From JACCZX01 sp963807155 (GTDB lineage Bacteria > Pseudomonadota > Gammaproteobacteria > Burkholderiales > Burkholderiaceae_F), in NCBI GenBank assembly GCA_963807155.1, contig CAWEAZ010000053.1, forward strand, positions 1 to 64,000: a DNA stretch of 64,000 nt, in the 5' to 3' direction. Numbering within the stretch: the stretch's first letter is position 1; every line of letters starts with the position of its first letter. The translations under genes and the position numbers were made by a program. The notes under the pieces are model-generated. The model searched no databases. It was not told where the DNA came from and worked only from the letters and a program-made list of their open reading frames with translations. Positions 47,780 to 57,913 of the stretch are shown in pieces.

Positions 47780-50325
47780 AGTGTGGCCAAGAAGGCGATC
47801 AGCGCCTTCTTGTCGGCGTCGGACAGGTCCTCACCGAAGCGATGTCCGGTGTTCTCGATATCTGCGGTGCACGAGCTGTACACCTCGACCAGGCGCGGAT
47901 ACCGCCTGATTGCATCGACCAATTGCTCGGGGTCCTTCGCGATCTCGGCGGTGACCGCGTGCAGATCGGCCGCGACGCGTTTGCCTTCGGCTTCGCCGAG
48001 TTGTTTCGCCAGCTTTGCATTGAGTTCGTCGGGTCTCAGTTTGGCGACGATCAGGTCGTTGACGAAGGCCTTGTGCTGGAAGCTCGCCATTCCGCCGACA
48101 CTGGTTCCTGCCGGCAGCACCAGCGTGAAGCCGAGAATCTGCTTCTCTTCCTTGCCGTCCCAGGTCCGCGGTCCGAGCGCGATGCGCACGTCCTGGTCGA
48201 AGCGCGAAAGCTTCGGAACGCGCTTGCTAGGGTTGAGCAACTCTTCCATCGAAGCGACGTACAGCTTGAAGCGACCGTCGACGCTCGGGTCGTAAGCCCA
48301 ACAGGCCGGCGCCTTGTCGGCCGGCAATGTCTTCTTGTTCTCGTCGACGTAAGGCGAGCGATAAAACTGGTTGGTCTTGTTGACCGGTTGGCCGCACAGC
48401 TCCGGACCGATCGCGTTGTTGTGCATGAACGGCGCATGCGCCCACAGCGACAGCAGCGAGATATTGCGATACGAGCCACGGCCTTCGTCGTGTGGCTCCT
48501 TGATGTTCGGATCCGTCGGCCGCGCGCGCAGCGTCTCGGAGCCGTACTCCTGCCATATGTGTCCGTTCATATGGTTCGAGTGAAGCGAGCGACAACGGTT
48601 TGAACCGACTTCGGTCGCCAGCGTCGCCCGGTCTGAGCCCATCCAGTCGGCCCGCATGCCGTCGGCCTTGACGGCGGTGAAGTCGCGATTCTTGAACGTG
48701 TTTTCCGGAGTCTCTGCGATCGACGAATGACACCGCGCACAAGTCGTCGCGAACACCTCGCGCCCGCGCGCCACAGCGTTGGCTCCGAACTGCTTATCAA
48801 GGTCGCGCTGCAGATCGGCGCTCGTGTACGTCGCTTTGGGATTCACCGCTTGCTTCGCGTTGGCTCGAGCAACGGCGAGGTCGGTCGCATCGGTTTCCTT
48901 CGACATCAGGAACGCAAGGATGTCGGGCAGTCGATCTTCGATCGCGCGGAAGTTCGGGCAGTCGCGCCGGCATTGGCCGATATCGAACGGTGTTTGCCCG
49001 TAATTGCGATTGGTCGGATCGAGCTGGCGCAGATCGGTCAGATGATTGATCCAGCATTGCTCGGAACACGAGCCGATGTTGAAGTACACGCGCTGGATCG
49101 CCTCGAGCGCGCCGATCGAGTCTTCTCCGCCTTTGAGAATGTGGTGCACCTTTTCCGTGGCAGGGCCGCGCTGCCAGCATTTATTGTCGCGCCCCGGTTC
49201 GCACCAGCAGTTGGCGTCCTGCGTCGTGCAACTCGCTGCTTTACGCCAGCGCGTGACCTGCTCACCCGCGAACTCGGGACGAACCTTGGTGTTGATGATC
49301 GCGTTCATCGTGCCGGGGTTGTGAATCTGATCGGTCGCAATCGCCGAGGTATCGGACGTTCCAGGCCGCGCATGCGCGAACATCTGCGCTTCGAGCGTTG
49401 CGCCCGACATGCCGGACGTCAGGATCTCCGACACGCGCGAGTACTGGTTGCCGAGACCACCCTTCAGATTGGCCCACTGCGGATTGGCCGGATCCTTCGG
49501 AGGATTCAGCGGATCGAACGAGATGTGGCACGACCCGCAGGTGGTCCCGATCAAAAACGGAGGCTCGATCGAACCGTCGGCCAAGCGGTTCAGCGCCGAG
49601 TCGCTCGACTTCGGATCCTTCGAGAGTGCACCTCGATAACCTTCCCAGCTCGCAAGGCTGCCGTTGACCTTGAGCCAGCGCGCCTTGTCGAAGCGCGGAT
49701 TCGGAAACTTGCGATAGCCGAGTGCGCCCGTCGAAGTACCAAACGCAAGATCGCACGACGACTGGCGCTGGTCCTTCGCCTTGTTGTGCGGATCAGCGGG
49801 ATCGATCGGTGCTTCTTTGAAGTCGCACGCCGGATCGCGATAGCCGGCGCGTCCGACGAACTTCAGCAACTCATCGTCGCCGGGGCACCACTCGAATCCG
49901 TAGGTCTGCTCGAGGCTGGTGGCCGGGCAATCCTTCGATCCCGGAATGCAGCAGCCCGGGTCGTTGATGATTCCCCACGCCGCGAAGCGATCGTTGCGCT
50001 CGTTCGCGTTGAGCACGCGATACCAATCGATCAGCACGTTGACGCGCTGCTGGAAGACGTACGTGTGAAACCGAGCGTTTCCCGCGGTGGCCTTGTACCA
50101 AATCTCGCGTCCGGCACGCTCCGACGGATTCAGAATCGCCTCGCCCGCGTAAAAGCCAGGATGGTCAGGCGTGGATCTGCCTGCGGTCGGTGCAACCGGA
50201 ACCGAAGGCGCAGTCGCCGGAGCTTGCGCGACAACCCATGCTGTCGGCGTGTCCTGCGAAACGGCGGCGACTCCGATCGCCGTGCACATTGCAACAAGCG
50301 CGACCGCAAAGGTCGACCGTTTCAT
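47776..50325 (-). CDS. Large exported multi-CxxCH cytochrome c protein
   Basis: 849 residues from ATG 50325 (GGGAGA site), signal peptide MKRSTFAVALVAMCTAIGVA. CxxCH motifs: TTCGSCHISFDP and TTCARCHSSIAE, plus Cys-rich stretches (DPGCCIPGSKDCPA; CTTQDANCWCEPGRDNKCW; GSCSEQCWINHL) that probably form disulfides. C-terminal SLWAHAPFMHNNAIGPELCG resembles the axial-ligand loop of diheme peroxidase-like enzymes. The length is well above usual diheme peroxidases. First gene of the five-gene cytochrome operon; the substrate is unknown. The reading frame is intact throughout, unlike its neighbours. Confidence 0.85.
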   Translation of the reverse strand: MKRSTFAVALVAMCTAIGVAAVSQDTPTAWVVAQAPATAPSVPVAPTAGRSTPDHPGFYAGEAILNPSERAGREIWYKATAGNARFHTYVFQQRVNVLIDWYRVLNANERNDRFAAWGIINDPGCCIPGSKDCPATSLEQTYGFEWCPGDDELLKFVGRAGYRDPACDFKEAPIDPADPHNKAKDQRQSSCDLAFGTSTGALGYRKFPNPRFDKARWLKVNGSLASWEGYRGALSKDPKSSDSALNRLADGSIEPPFLIGTTCGSCHISFDPLNPPKDPANPQWANLKGGLGNQYSRVSEILTSGMSGATLEAQMFAHARPGTSDTSAIATDQIHNPGTMNAIINTKVRPEFAGEQVTRWRKAASCTTQDANCWCEPGRDNKCWQRGPATEKVHHILKGGEDSIGALEAIQRVYFNIGSCSEQCWINHLTDLRQLDPTNRNYGQTPFDIGQCRRDCPNFRAIEDRLPDILAFLMSKETDATDLAVARANAKQAVNPKATYTSADLQRDLDKQFGANAVARGREVFATTCARCHSSIAETPENTFKNRDFTAVKADGMRADWMGSDRATLATEVGSNRCRSLHSNHMNGHIWQEYGSETLRARPTDPNIKEPHDEGRGSYRNISLLSLWAHAPFMHNNAIGPELCGQPVNKTNQFYRSPYVDENKKTLPADKAPACWAYDPSVDGRFKLYVASMEELLNPSKRVPKLSRFDQDVRIALGPRTWDGKEEKQILGFTLVLPAGTSVGGMASFQHKAFVNDLIVAKLRPDELNAKLAKQLGEAEGKRVAADLHAVTAEIAKDPEQLVDAIRRYPRLVEVYSSCTADIENTGHRFGEDLSDADKKALIAFLATL

Positions 50326-50513
50326 TCTTGATTCTCCCGTCGATGTTCGAAGCTCGTTCAAATTAGAGCAGCAGCTTCGAGGGCCGCAGAATAATCTGCC
50401 AGGGCTTCAGTGGGAATAATGGTTTTGCGGCACCGGGCATGTGAATATCGGCTCGACATCGCGCATCGTGGTTTTCGGCCGTGATTGAAGCACGCGGGGG
50501 TCGTTGAAGCGCA

Positions 50514-51869
50514 TCAAGCGGGATCAGGGCGGTTCCACTCCATGATCTGGTCCAGCATCGCCCTTTGCGAGGGAAACCTGCTGAGGTCATAGCAGCCAAG
50601 CGGGCTCGTCGGAGTCCGCCCGACGCATTTGTTGCAGTATGTGCATGGCCTGTCCGGCGCATCCTTGCCTTGGCTGAACTGCTCGATGAGATTCGGGTTG
50701 GCGATAAGTGCGCGCGCCATCGACACCATGTCGCAGCTGTCCGAGTTCAACGCCTCCTCAATCAGGGTTTTCTCTTGAAAGCCGCCGTTAACAATCACCG
50801 GCAGGCCCACGTCTTTCTTGAATCGACGCGAAAATTCCACGTTAATGCCAGATCGATACTTCCAGCCCCGATTCATGAGCCAGTGCGCGAAACCATTCGG
50901 TAGAGTATTCAGCAGCGTTGCGCGTACGGCTGCCTTGCGGCTCAAATGCCGAGTGGAATTGAAAAATATCTTTATCTCGTCCGTCGGAAAAGCACCCGGC
51001 GTATCGCGCGGGTTTGGAAATCCATAGCCGGATACGACGTGCAGGTAATCGATCTTTTCGCGCAGGCGGTGCGCGTACTCCAGCATCTGCGCTTCGTTGT
51101 TGCCGAACCATTGTTCGCGCCAGTGAGCGGCCCAGGGGAAGCGAAAGAGCGAAAGCTGAAGCGGGCTGTAGTTGAAGTCGGCCGCCGAGAGCCGAAGGCC
51201 GACAAGGTAGTCAGCGCCGACGCGGGCGCGCACAGCATCGACCGTTTTCTTCAGGAAGAGAAAGCGCCGGTCCGGGTCGCCACCCCATTCGTCTGTTCTG
51301 CGGTTGATAGCGGGATTGAGAAATTGATGGATCAGATAGCCTTTAGTGGCCGTGATCTCGAGTCCGTCGGCCCCGGAAGCGCGGACTCGTTCGCCTGCAT
51401 CTGCATAGTCGGCGATTGCGTGCTCGATATCTGCGACCGACATATGCACACGCCGGTTGCTGTAACCAAAGGCGAGGTCGAACCCTGCGGCCGACGACTT
51501 GGCATCCTGATGTTCCGCGAAGAGACTCGTATAGGTTGAATAACCGGGGTCGCCGATCTGAATGAGATACCGGCAGTCCGGCCGGTCACGCTTGATGCCC
51601 GCGATGTACTTCCGGAGATACGGCACATACTTGTCTTCCGCTATCGACGGATATTGCAGCGGCGAGACCCGATACTTATTGACATGAAACGTGGTCGAGA
51701 TAATTCCGCCGACGTTGCCGTCCGCGAACCGCTTCTCGAAGTTCTTCCAGACATCGGTGACTGTTCCATCGTAGTTCGAGGCGCGTCCCCCGACCGATGA
51801 GCGAAGGATCCGATTCTTGAACCAAACGTTCTTGATTGTGTACGGGCTGTCGAACGCGATTCTCGACAT
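50514..51869 (-). CDS. Old Yellow Enzyme-family NADH:flavin oxidoreductase with C-terminal Cys cluster
   Basis: 451 residues from ATG 51869. FMN-binding TIM barrel of the OYE family: FKNRILRSSVGGRAS, ADGLEITATKGYLIHQFLNP, NRRTDEWGGDPDRRFLFL, VIVNGGFQEKTLIEEAL and DMVSMARALIANPNLI. The end has CTYCNKCVGRTPTSPLGCYD, four Cys spaced 2-2-10, resembling the iron-sulfur motif of 2,4-dienoyl-CoA reductase relatives, but no second flavin domain follows. It would reduce an activated alkene or a similar substrate. Transcribed ten bases after the cyclase gene and 189 bases before the cytochrome operon, so it may link that regulator to electron transfer. Confidence 0.9.
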   Translation of the reverse strand: MSRIAFDSPYTIKNVWFKNRILRSSVGGRASNYDGTVTDVWKNFEKRFADGNVGGIISTTFHVNKYRVSPLQYPSIAEDKYVPYLRKYIAGIKRDRPDCRYLIQIGDPGYSTYTSLFAEHQDAKSSAAGFDLAFGYSNRRVHMSVADIEHAIADYADAGERVRASGADGLEITATKGYLIHQFLNPAINRRTDEWGGDPDRRFLFLKKTVDAVRARVGADYLVGLRLSAADFNYSPLQLSLFRFPWAAHWREQWFGNNEAQMLEYAHRLREKIDYLHVVSGYGFPNPRDTPGAFPTDEIKIFFNSTRHLSRKAAVRATLLNTLPNGFAHWLMNRGWKYRSGINVEFSRRFKKDVGLPVIVNGGFQEKTLIEEALNSDSCDMVSMARALIANPNLIEQFSQGKDAPDRPCTYCNKCVGRTPTSPLGCYDLSRFPSQRAMLDQIMEWNRPDPA

Positions 51870-51879
51870 GCTCAATCGC

Positions 51880-54800
51880 TCACGTCGCCGACGGTTGCAT
51901 CAACTTGCTGTCTTGGAGCAGATTCGCGGCTGCCCGAAGGTCGGCGGTGTCGAAGCCCTCGTCAAACGATTGATAGGCTTCCGTCAGCAAGCGGTGCGCG
52001 TCTGTCGTCACGTCACGGCCAGCAAGAAGGCGAGCGAGGCTCGTTGCGGCGCGCAGTTCGAGTGCTTTCGCCGCTTGTCTGTGTGAGAGACTGATCGCGT
52101 CGCGGAAACAAGCTTCGGCCGCACTTTCGTCTCGGCCTGATGGCAGCAGAAGCAGTTCACCGTGCAGGCGAAAAAGTTCGGGCAGCCAATGGCACTCGCC
52201 GTTGCGTGCTGCGGTCACGCGGGCGGCTGTCAACACGGCAAGCCCCTCCTTCGTACGGCTGAGCCGGACGTGCCCTTCGGCCAAGATTGCCATTGCCCAT
52301 GGGAGTCCGACCCCGGCTTCCTGGTCGCGGAACTCGGCGAACGCGCGCTCAATAAGCCTGATGCCGGCCTCGCCGCGGTCCTGCGCAATCAATTGCTGCG
52401 CTTCCAACACCCGCGCGCAACTGCCCATATAGCCCAGATCATGCGCGTCGGTAAGCGCGATCAGCTCGTCCAGCAATAGGCGCACGACCCGATCGTCGCC
52501 GGTGCTCGCACGCGTGGCGGCGGCGAAGAACAGCGCAAGCGAAAGGGCCATCGGCTGACCCAGTTGCCGTGCGGTCGCGATGGCCTTTTCGCTGTTGCGC
52601 AGTGCCTGCTCGGGATAACCGAGTATCCACAGGAGCCAGGAAAGGTGTAGCAGCGCGTTGGCGCCGGGGTCGATTTGCAGCGCAAGCGCGTTGGCGCGTT
52701 GCACATTTGGATCGTAGAGTGCAATGGCCTCCTCGAGTTCGCGCCGTGCGGTCGCGTATTCGCCCTGCCAAAACATGACGCAGCCGAGCATCCAATGTCC
52801 GAGCATTCGGGAGCCCGCATCGCCCGTCTTCTGACCCGCAGCACTCACTTCGTTGCCCTGCTCTCGCGCTAACGCAAGCGCACCGCGTGCGTAGTAACAG
52901 GAAAACAGGCCCCTACGTGCGTCAATCAGCGGCGGAATGTCGTCGAGCTGCATGCATATCGCGCTCGCGCGTGCAAAGCTGCGCTCCACCTCCGAGGAGG
53001 CGAATCCCTTAACGGCACGATATGCAGTGCCGCGAACGATTTCGAGATCGAGCTCCAGACGGTCTCGCTGCGGCGTTTGCGCAATGCTGCCGAGAAGCTC
53101 AAGGCCCTTGGAAGCGTGCCCCAACGCTTCCACATTTGCCGAGCGGTCAAGCGAGCGACGCGCCGCCGCGGCCCAGTATCCGGCGGCCTCGAGTACTCGA
53201 CCCGCCTGCGTGTAGTGATGCGCGACCACTTCCGGTTCCACCCGAACGCGCTCCGGGTAATGCGCCTCAAGGGCTTGCCCGATACGCCAGTGCAACTCCT
53301 GCCTCTTGCTTCGCAACAGACTGGCATACGCGGCATCCTGCAGCAACGCATGCTTGAATTGGAACGATGTCGCCGGCTGCGGGCCGCGCTCAAATGCCAA
53401 TCCGGACGCCGTGAGCGTTGTCAGTGCGAGGTCAAGTTCGATCGAATCAAGCGGTGAAAGCGCGCCGATGAGATCGCGCGAGAATTCGCGCCCGATCACC
53501 GCGCCGATCTGCGCGACTTCTTTGGCTGAGCCCAGCCTGTCCAGCCGTGCCATCAACGAATCATGAAGCGTCGACGGGATATGCGAGCCGAGTATTGTCG
53601 CCGCGCTGCCGCGATTCTCAGCCAGATCCGCAGTAATCAGCGTCTTCGTCAGTTCTTCGATGAACAATGGCACACCATCGGTTCGGTCGACGATCTCGTC
53701 GATCAGCGCCGGGGGCAGCGGGCGCCCGGTGAGCACGCCGTCGACCATGGTCAGAGTCTGGTTGCGATCGAGCCTCTCCAGCTCAATCACGCTCGTACCC
53801 GACTCTCCGAGCCACGCATGTGCGCCAACGTCACGCGTCGTGATCACGGCTAGAACGGGCGCGTCGCTTACGTGCCGCACGCCCAACGCAAGGAGCTCGA
53901 TCGACGTGGGGTCGATCCACTGCGCATCTTCGAACAGCAGGAAGACCGGACCGCGCTTCGCAAAACCTTGCAGCCGCGCCAGCAACGCCGCTAGCGTCTT
54001 CTCCTTCTGCTGTTGCGCGCTGAGGGCCAGTGCGGGGTGGCGCTCGCTGGGCGGCAGCGACAGCAAGGCCGCGAACAGCGCGACCGTGTCGCGCGGCTCC
54101 GGCGCGAGCAGCGCTTCGAGCTTGCTCCATTTCCGACTTGCCGAGTCGTTACGACGAAAATCAGCCGCCCGTTCGAGTTGTTGAATGAAGGGATAAAGCG
54201 CGCTGTTCGCGCGAAACGGCGAGCATTGGTAGCGCACTGTCTGCGCCTCGGCAGCGATGCGCTCTCCCAGGCTTTCGGCGATGCGAGACTTGCCGATACC
54301 GGCTTCACCGCACAGAACCACAACCCGGCCTCGGGATCCGCGCGCGCCTTGCCAGAACTCCATCAAGAGCGCGACCTCGCGTTCGCGCCCGATCAACGGT
54401 GTTAAGCGCTCGCTATGCGCTCCGCCGAAGCGCGTCTCCGAATCGCTTGCCCGCAGCACACGCCAGGCGACGATCGGCTCCGCAAAGCCCTTGAGTCGGC
54501 GCGTGCTATCGACGACGAAATCGAAGTAACCGCCGGCGAGGTCGCGCGTGGTTTGCGCAACTACGACAGTATTCGCCTTGGCGCGCGCCTGCAGGCGCGC
54601 CGCCAGGTTCGGCGTCTCTCCCAATGCGACGTACTGCTGGGAGGGTCCTTCTCCCACCAAGTCACCCACGACTACAAGTCCCGTTGCAATTCCGATCCGG
54701 ACGCGCAAGCGCCGCTTGGGCAATGCCGTTCTTACGTTGTCCGAAGCGAGCGCCTCGATGATGCCGAGACCGGCATGAATCGCGCGGACCGCGTCGTCTT

Positions 54801-55116
54801 CATGCGCCTCCGGGTAACCGAAATACGCAAGCACGCCATCGCCCTCGTAGCGGGCGACAACGCCTTCATAGCGAACAAGGACCTCTCTTGTGCGATCCTG
54901 AAAATCGCGGATGACGTCACGCAGATCCTCGAGGTCGAGTTGTTGCGCCAGCGCCGTTGACCCCACCAGATCGCAAAACATGACGGTCAGTTGCCGGCGC
55001 TCGGGTTCCGGCGATTCGTGCCTGCGGGTCGGCTGCACGTCCGGCTGCGGTTTCCCGCAGGCGCCGCAGATGTCAGCGCCCGGCGCTATAACCATCCTAC
55101 AGTTCGCGCAGATCAT
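51880..55116 (-). CDS. Zinc-ribbon - class III nucleotidyl cyclase - AAA ATPase - TPR regulator
   Basis: 1078 residues from ATG 55116 (AGGGTG site). A double-Cys zinc ribbon (CANC ... CGAC, residues 3-20), a class III cyclase domain (FCDLVGST with metal Asp49, YEGDGVLAYFG with Asp93, YVALGETPNLAARLQA), an ATPase domain with Walker A GEAGIGKS (270-277) and DAQWIDPTSIELLALG as Walker B, and a long helical TPR region. This architecture is common in soil bacteria and is related to STAND-type regulators; cyclase activity looks intact. No DNA-binding domain is seen, so the output is probably cyclic nucleotide. The 77-base gap to the divergent TIR-TM-TPR gene suggests a shared promoter region. Confidence 0.93.
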   Translation of the reverse strand: MICANCRMVIAPGADICGACGKPQPDVQPTRRHESPEPERRQLTVMFCDLVGSTALAQQLDLEDLRDVIRDFQDRTREVLVRYEGVVARYEGDGVLAYFGYPEAHEDDAVRAIHAGLGIIEALASDNVRTALPKRRLRVRIGIATGLVVVGDLVGEGPSQQYVALGETPNLAARLQARAKANTVVVAQTTRDLAGGYFDFVVDSTRRLKGFAEPIVAWRVLRASDSETRFGGAHSERLTPLIGREREVALLMEFWQGARGSRGRVVVLCGEAGIGKSRIAESLGERIAAEAQTVRYQCSPFRANSALYPFIQQLERAADFRRNDSASRKWSKLEALLAPEPRDTVALFAALLSLPPSERHPALALSAQQQKEKTLAALLARLQGFAKRGPVFLLFEDAQWIDPTSIELLALGVRHVSDAPVLAVITTRDVGAHAWLGESGTSVIELERLDRNQTLTMVDGVLTGRPLPPALIDEIVDRTDGVPLFIEELTKTLITADLAENRGSAATILGSHIPSTLHDSLMARLDRLGSAKEVAQIGAVIGREFSRDLIGALSPLDSIELDLALTTLTASGLAFERGPQPATSFQFKHALLQDAAYASLLRSKRQELHWRIGQALEAHYPERVRVEPEVVAHHYTQAGRVLEAAGYWAAAARRSLDRSANVEALGHASKGLELLGSIAQTPQRDRLELDLEIVRGTAYRAVKGFASSEVERSFARASAICMQLDDIPPLIDARRGLFSCYYARGALALAREQGNEVSAAGQKTGDAGSRMLGHWMLGCVMFWQGEYATARRELEEAIALYDPNVQRANALALQIDPGANALLHLSWLLWILGYPEQALRNSEKAIATARQLGQPMALSLALFFAAATRASTGDDRVVRLLLDELIALTDAHDLGYMGSCARVLEAQQLIAQDRGEAGIRLIERAFAEFRDQEAGVGLPWAMAILAEGHVRLSRTKEGLAVLTAARVTAARNGECHWLPELFRLHGELLLLPSGRDESAAEACFRDAISLSHRQAAKALELRAATSLARLLAGRDVTTDAHRLLTEAYQSFDEGFDTADLRAAANLLQDSKLMQPSAT

Positions 55117-55193
55117 GTTCACCCTAGACCGTAGGATAGTTTGTCACCGGTAGGTTGAATACCGGCTCGCGTTTTACTATCGAGCGCTGGCCG

Positions 55194-56623
55194 ATGGACA
55201 TCTTCATCTCATATTCGTCGAAGTACCGAGACCTGTGCGAGCGGTTGCAGCTTGCGCTGGACGCCGAAGGCCATCACTGCTTCGTCGACCGCCACGAACT
55301 CGAACCGGGCCAGCCTTTCGACGCCGAGTTGCGCGAAGCGATTGCCGACTGCGACGTGTTCATCTTTCTCGTCTCGCCGGAGTCGGTCGCGGCCGGCAGC
55401 TACGCACTCGCCGAGCTGAATCTCGCGCAGCAACGCTGGCGCCATCCACGCGGTCGCGTGTTGCCGGTGGTCGTCGCACCGACCCCGATGGCGTCGATCC
55501 CGCCCTATCTGAAGGCCGTTACTCTGCTGCAACCGCAGGGTGAGCTGGTCGCCGAAACATTGGCGGCGGTCACTCAGATGGGCAATCGCGGCCTCCGGCC
55601 GCTGCTGCTGACGGTGATTGGCCTCACCGTCATCGCGGCGATGGGTGCTGGCGCGTTCGCCTACGTGTGGCAACAGCGCGTGGCCGAGCGAGCGCAGCAC
55701 GAGCAAACAGCACCGCGAGACCGCATCAGCCGCGGAGCTGTGCATCGTCGGGCTCCCATGCAGCGGCGTGGAACCGCTTCGACGAACTGGTCGCGCGCTA
55801 TCCGTCGGATGCAGCGGTGCATCGGGCGCGCGAGCACTGCGGCATGCGCTGGCTGCGCGACATCCGCGTGCGCGTCGGCGAGCAGACCTTCGCCGATATC
55901 GTCAAGCGCGTGCAGCCGGTGCTGGTGGCCGCCCTACCCAACGCGACCGGGCAGCGCGCGGCGGATCTGTTCGCGCATCTGGGCTGGGCGGACTATCTGT
56001 TGGCACGTGAAGGAGCCACCGCGGGTGACCCTGCGGCGCAGTTCCAGCGGTCGGTCAAAGAGGAGCCGGACAATGTCTATGCCCACGCGATGTGGGGCCA
56101 ACATCTGTGGCTTCGCGATCGCGACGCGGAAGCGCGCCAGCACTTCGAGAGGGCGGTCGCAAGCGGTCGCGAGCGCGAGTTCGTCCGTTCGATGCAATTC
56201 GGCGGCAGCCTGTCGCGTGCGAAGTTCGTCCCTTACGCGGTCATCGTGGCCAACGATATGCGGCTCGCGGGCGAAGCGATGACCGATTCGCTTCGGTATC
56301 GGCTGTGGAGCGCGGCCTACCAGCCGTACCTGTTCGCGATCGATGATCGTTCAAACTTCCTTGCGATCCTGCCGCCCGATGCGCACCTGGCCACCTTCGA
56401 CTGGCTCTTTCCGCGGTCGGCCATGCGTTCCGGCGACATCCCCGTGTGGCGCTATGCGCACGCTGTGCTGCTGGCCAACGCGGGCCAGACGGCACAAGCG
56501 CGTGCTGAGCTCGAAGCGCTGCTAAAGGAGTTGAATGCCGACAAGGTCGACGGCCGAATCGTCGATCAGACGCGTCGCATGCTGGCCGAGCTGTCACCGA
56601 AGCGGAGCACTTCCCGCCGCTAG
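55194..56623 (+). pseudogene. TIR-TM-TPR protein, two frameshifts
   Basis: ATG 55194 opens the TIR domain (MDIFISYSSKYRDLCERLQL, HCFVDRHELEPGQPFDAEL, SYALAELNLAQQ with presumed Glu74), then a helix at 136-158 (PLLLTVIGLTVIAAMGAGAF). Two one-base insertions, near 55700 and near 55745, carry the frame through QHRETASAAELC to SGSHAAAWNRFDELVARYP. The rest is helical with TPR-like repeats (PDNVYAHAMWGQHLWLRDRDA; LLANAGQTAQARAELEALL). About 475 residues. The TIR is cytoplasmic and the repeats should be periplasmic. Divergent from the cyclase-ATPase gene and separate from the main TIR island. Confidence 0.84.
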
Positions 56624-56698
56624 TTCATCACATCCCTCTTACGAGAGTTTGCGCGGTCCGTGCGCTCTGTCAGTGTGTGTCGGAACGTTTGCGGGTCG

Positions 56699-57905
56699 CT
56701 AGAAAGTGGCGTCGCAGTCCACATACAACGGCACTGGCCGCGGCCGATCGGCGCCGTGCTTGTCGGTCAGCGTGTTGAGGAAGGCGAGCAGGTCCTCGGT
56801 CTCGGCGTCCGAAAGCTTTAACGCACGCAACAGCTTTTCGCCGTCGGCGTGCAGGCGTTCTTCATCCAGCTCGGAGTAGTGCTGCAGCACATCGCGCAAC
56901 GTCGCGAGTCCACCGTTATGCATGTAGGGCGCGGTCACGGCTACGTTGCGCAGCGATGGCGTGCGGAACTCGCCCCAGTTGCGTGGTGCGAGCACCACGT
57001 TGCGCGTATGCGTGGCATTTGCGCGCGACGCATCGTCGTTGAACTTCGAGAGCAGATTGAAGGCGTTGGTCGTCACTGCTTCGATGCCTTCGAACCGCCC
57101 TCCGTCGGCGCGGCCGCGCGCCGTGAAGTGGCCAATGCCAGTGGAATGAAATTCGGCGTTGCTGAAGTTCGGGCCGCTGTGACAGAGCACGCAGTTGCCA
57201 CGACCGATGAATATCATCAGCCCACGCGCGGCGGAGTCCGGATACTTCGCCGCCGCTAGGCGATCGCCACGCGCGAGCGCATCGCGGTAGTCATCGAACG
57301 GCGTGCGCCCGGTGACGAGCGTTTCCTGGAACGCAGCGAGTGCTTTGCCGCTGTTGACGAGCACTGTTGTGTCGTCGTCCCGAGGATCGTCCGCGGCTCG
57401 GCCAAACGCACGCCGGTACCAACACGCGAGATCCGGATCACGCACGTACACATGACGAACGTGTGCCGGGGTCGAGTCGAGTTCGCGAGAGTCGAGGATC
57501 GGCCGCAGGCTGGCCATCCACAGGCTGTCGCTGGCCCCACTCCAACCAAACCATCTTGGGAGCCGGAGATTCGCCAGCATCGGCGTATTGCGATCGACGT
57601 CCGCCAGCCCGTGCGCGCGCGCCTTGCCATCGCCCCATGCGCGATCCGGTTGGTGGCACGTTACACAGGCGATGTAGCCCACCCTGGAAAGACGAGCGTC
57701 GAAGAACAGCTGGCGCCCGAGTTCGATTGCCGCAGGATTGCCTGAAACCCGATTGCCAGGATCCACCGTCGGCGCGGGCGGCCACGGCCCGAACGACAGC
57801 ACGCGTTGAACATCCTCGCGTGCGAGCGGCGTCTGCTGCAAGCGCTGTCATGGCGCCAGCGAACGCGGCGGCGCACAGAACCGGTATCACGATCGCAAAC
57901 CGCAT
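56699..57905 (-). pseudogene. Diheme cytochrome c peroxidase (MauG/CcpA-like), one frameshift at the leader
   Basis: ATG 57905 encodes a signal peptide (MRFAIVIPVLCAAAFAGAM). One extra base near 57846 separates it from the main frame (LQQTPLAREDVQRVL). Hemes: ACVTCHQPDRAWGDG and NCVLCHSGPNFSNAEF. RTPSLRNVAVTAPYMHNGGLATL is the usual ligand loop of bacterial diheme peroxidases. About 401 residues. The periplasmic enzyme would reduce peroxide or oxidise a protein or small substrate, as in MauG relatives. Ends an operon with the YtkA-like and amidohydrolase genes. Confidence 0.87.
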
Positions 57906-57913
57906 GACGCCCG

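Noticed and set aside
48727..50331. 534-residue plus-strand ORF
   Set aside because: Antisense to the intact 849-residue cytochrome; composition is typical of a shadow frame.
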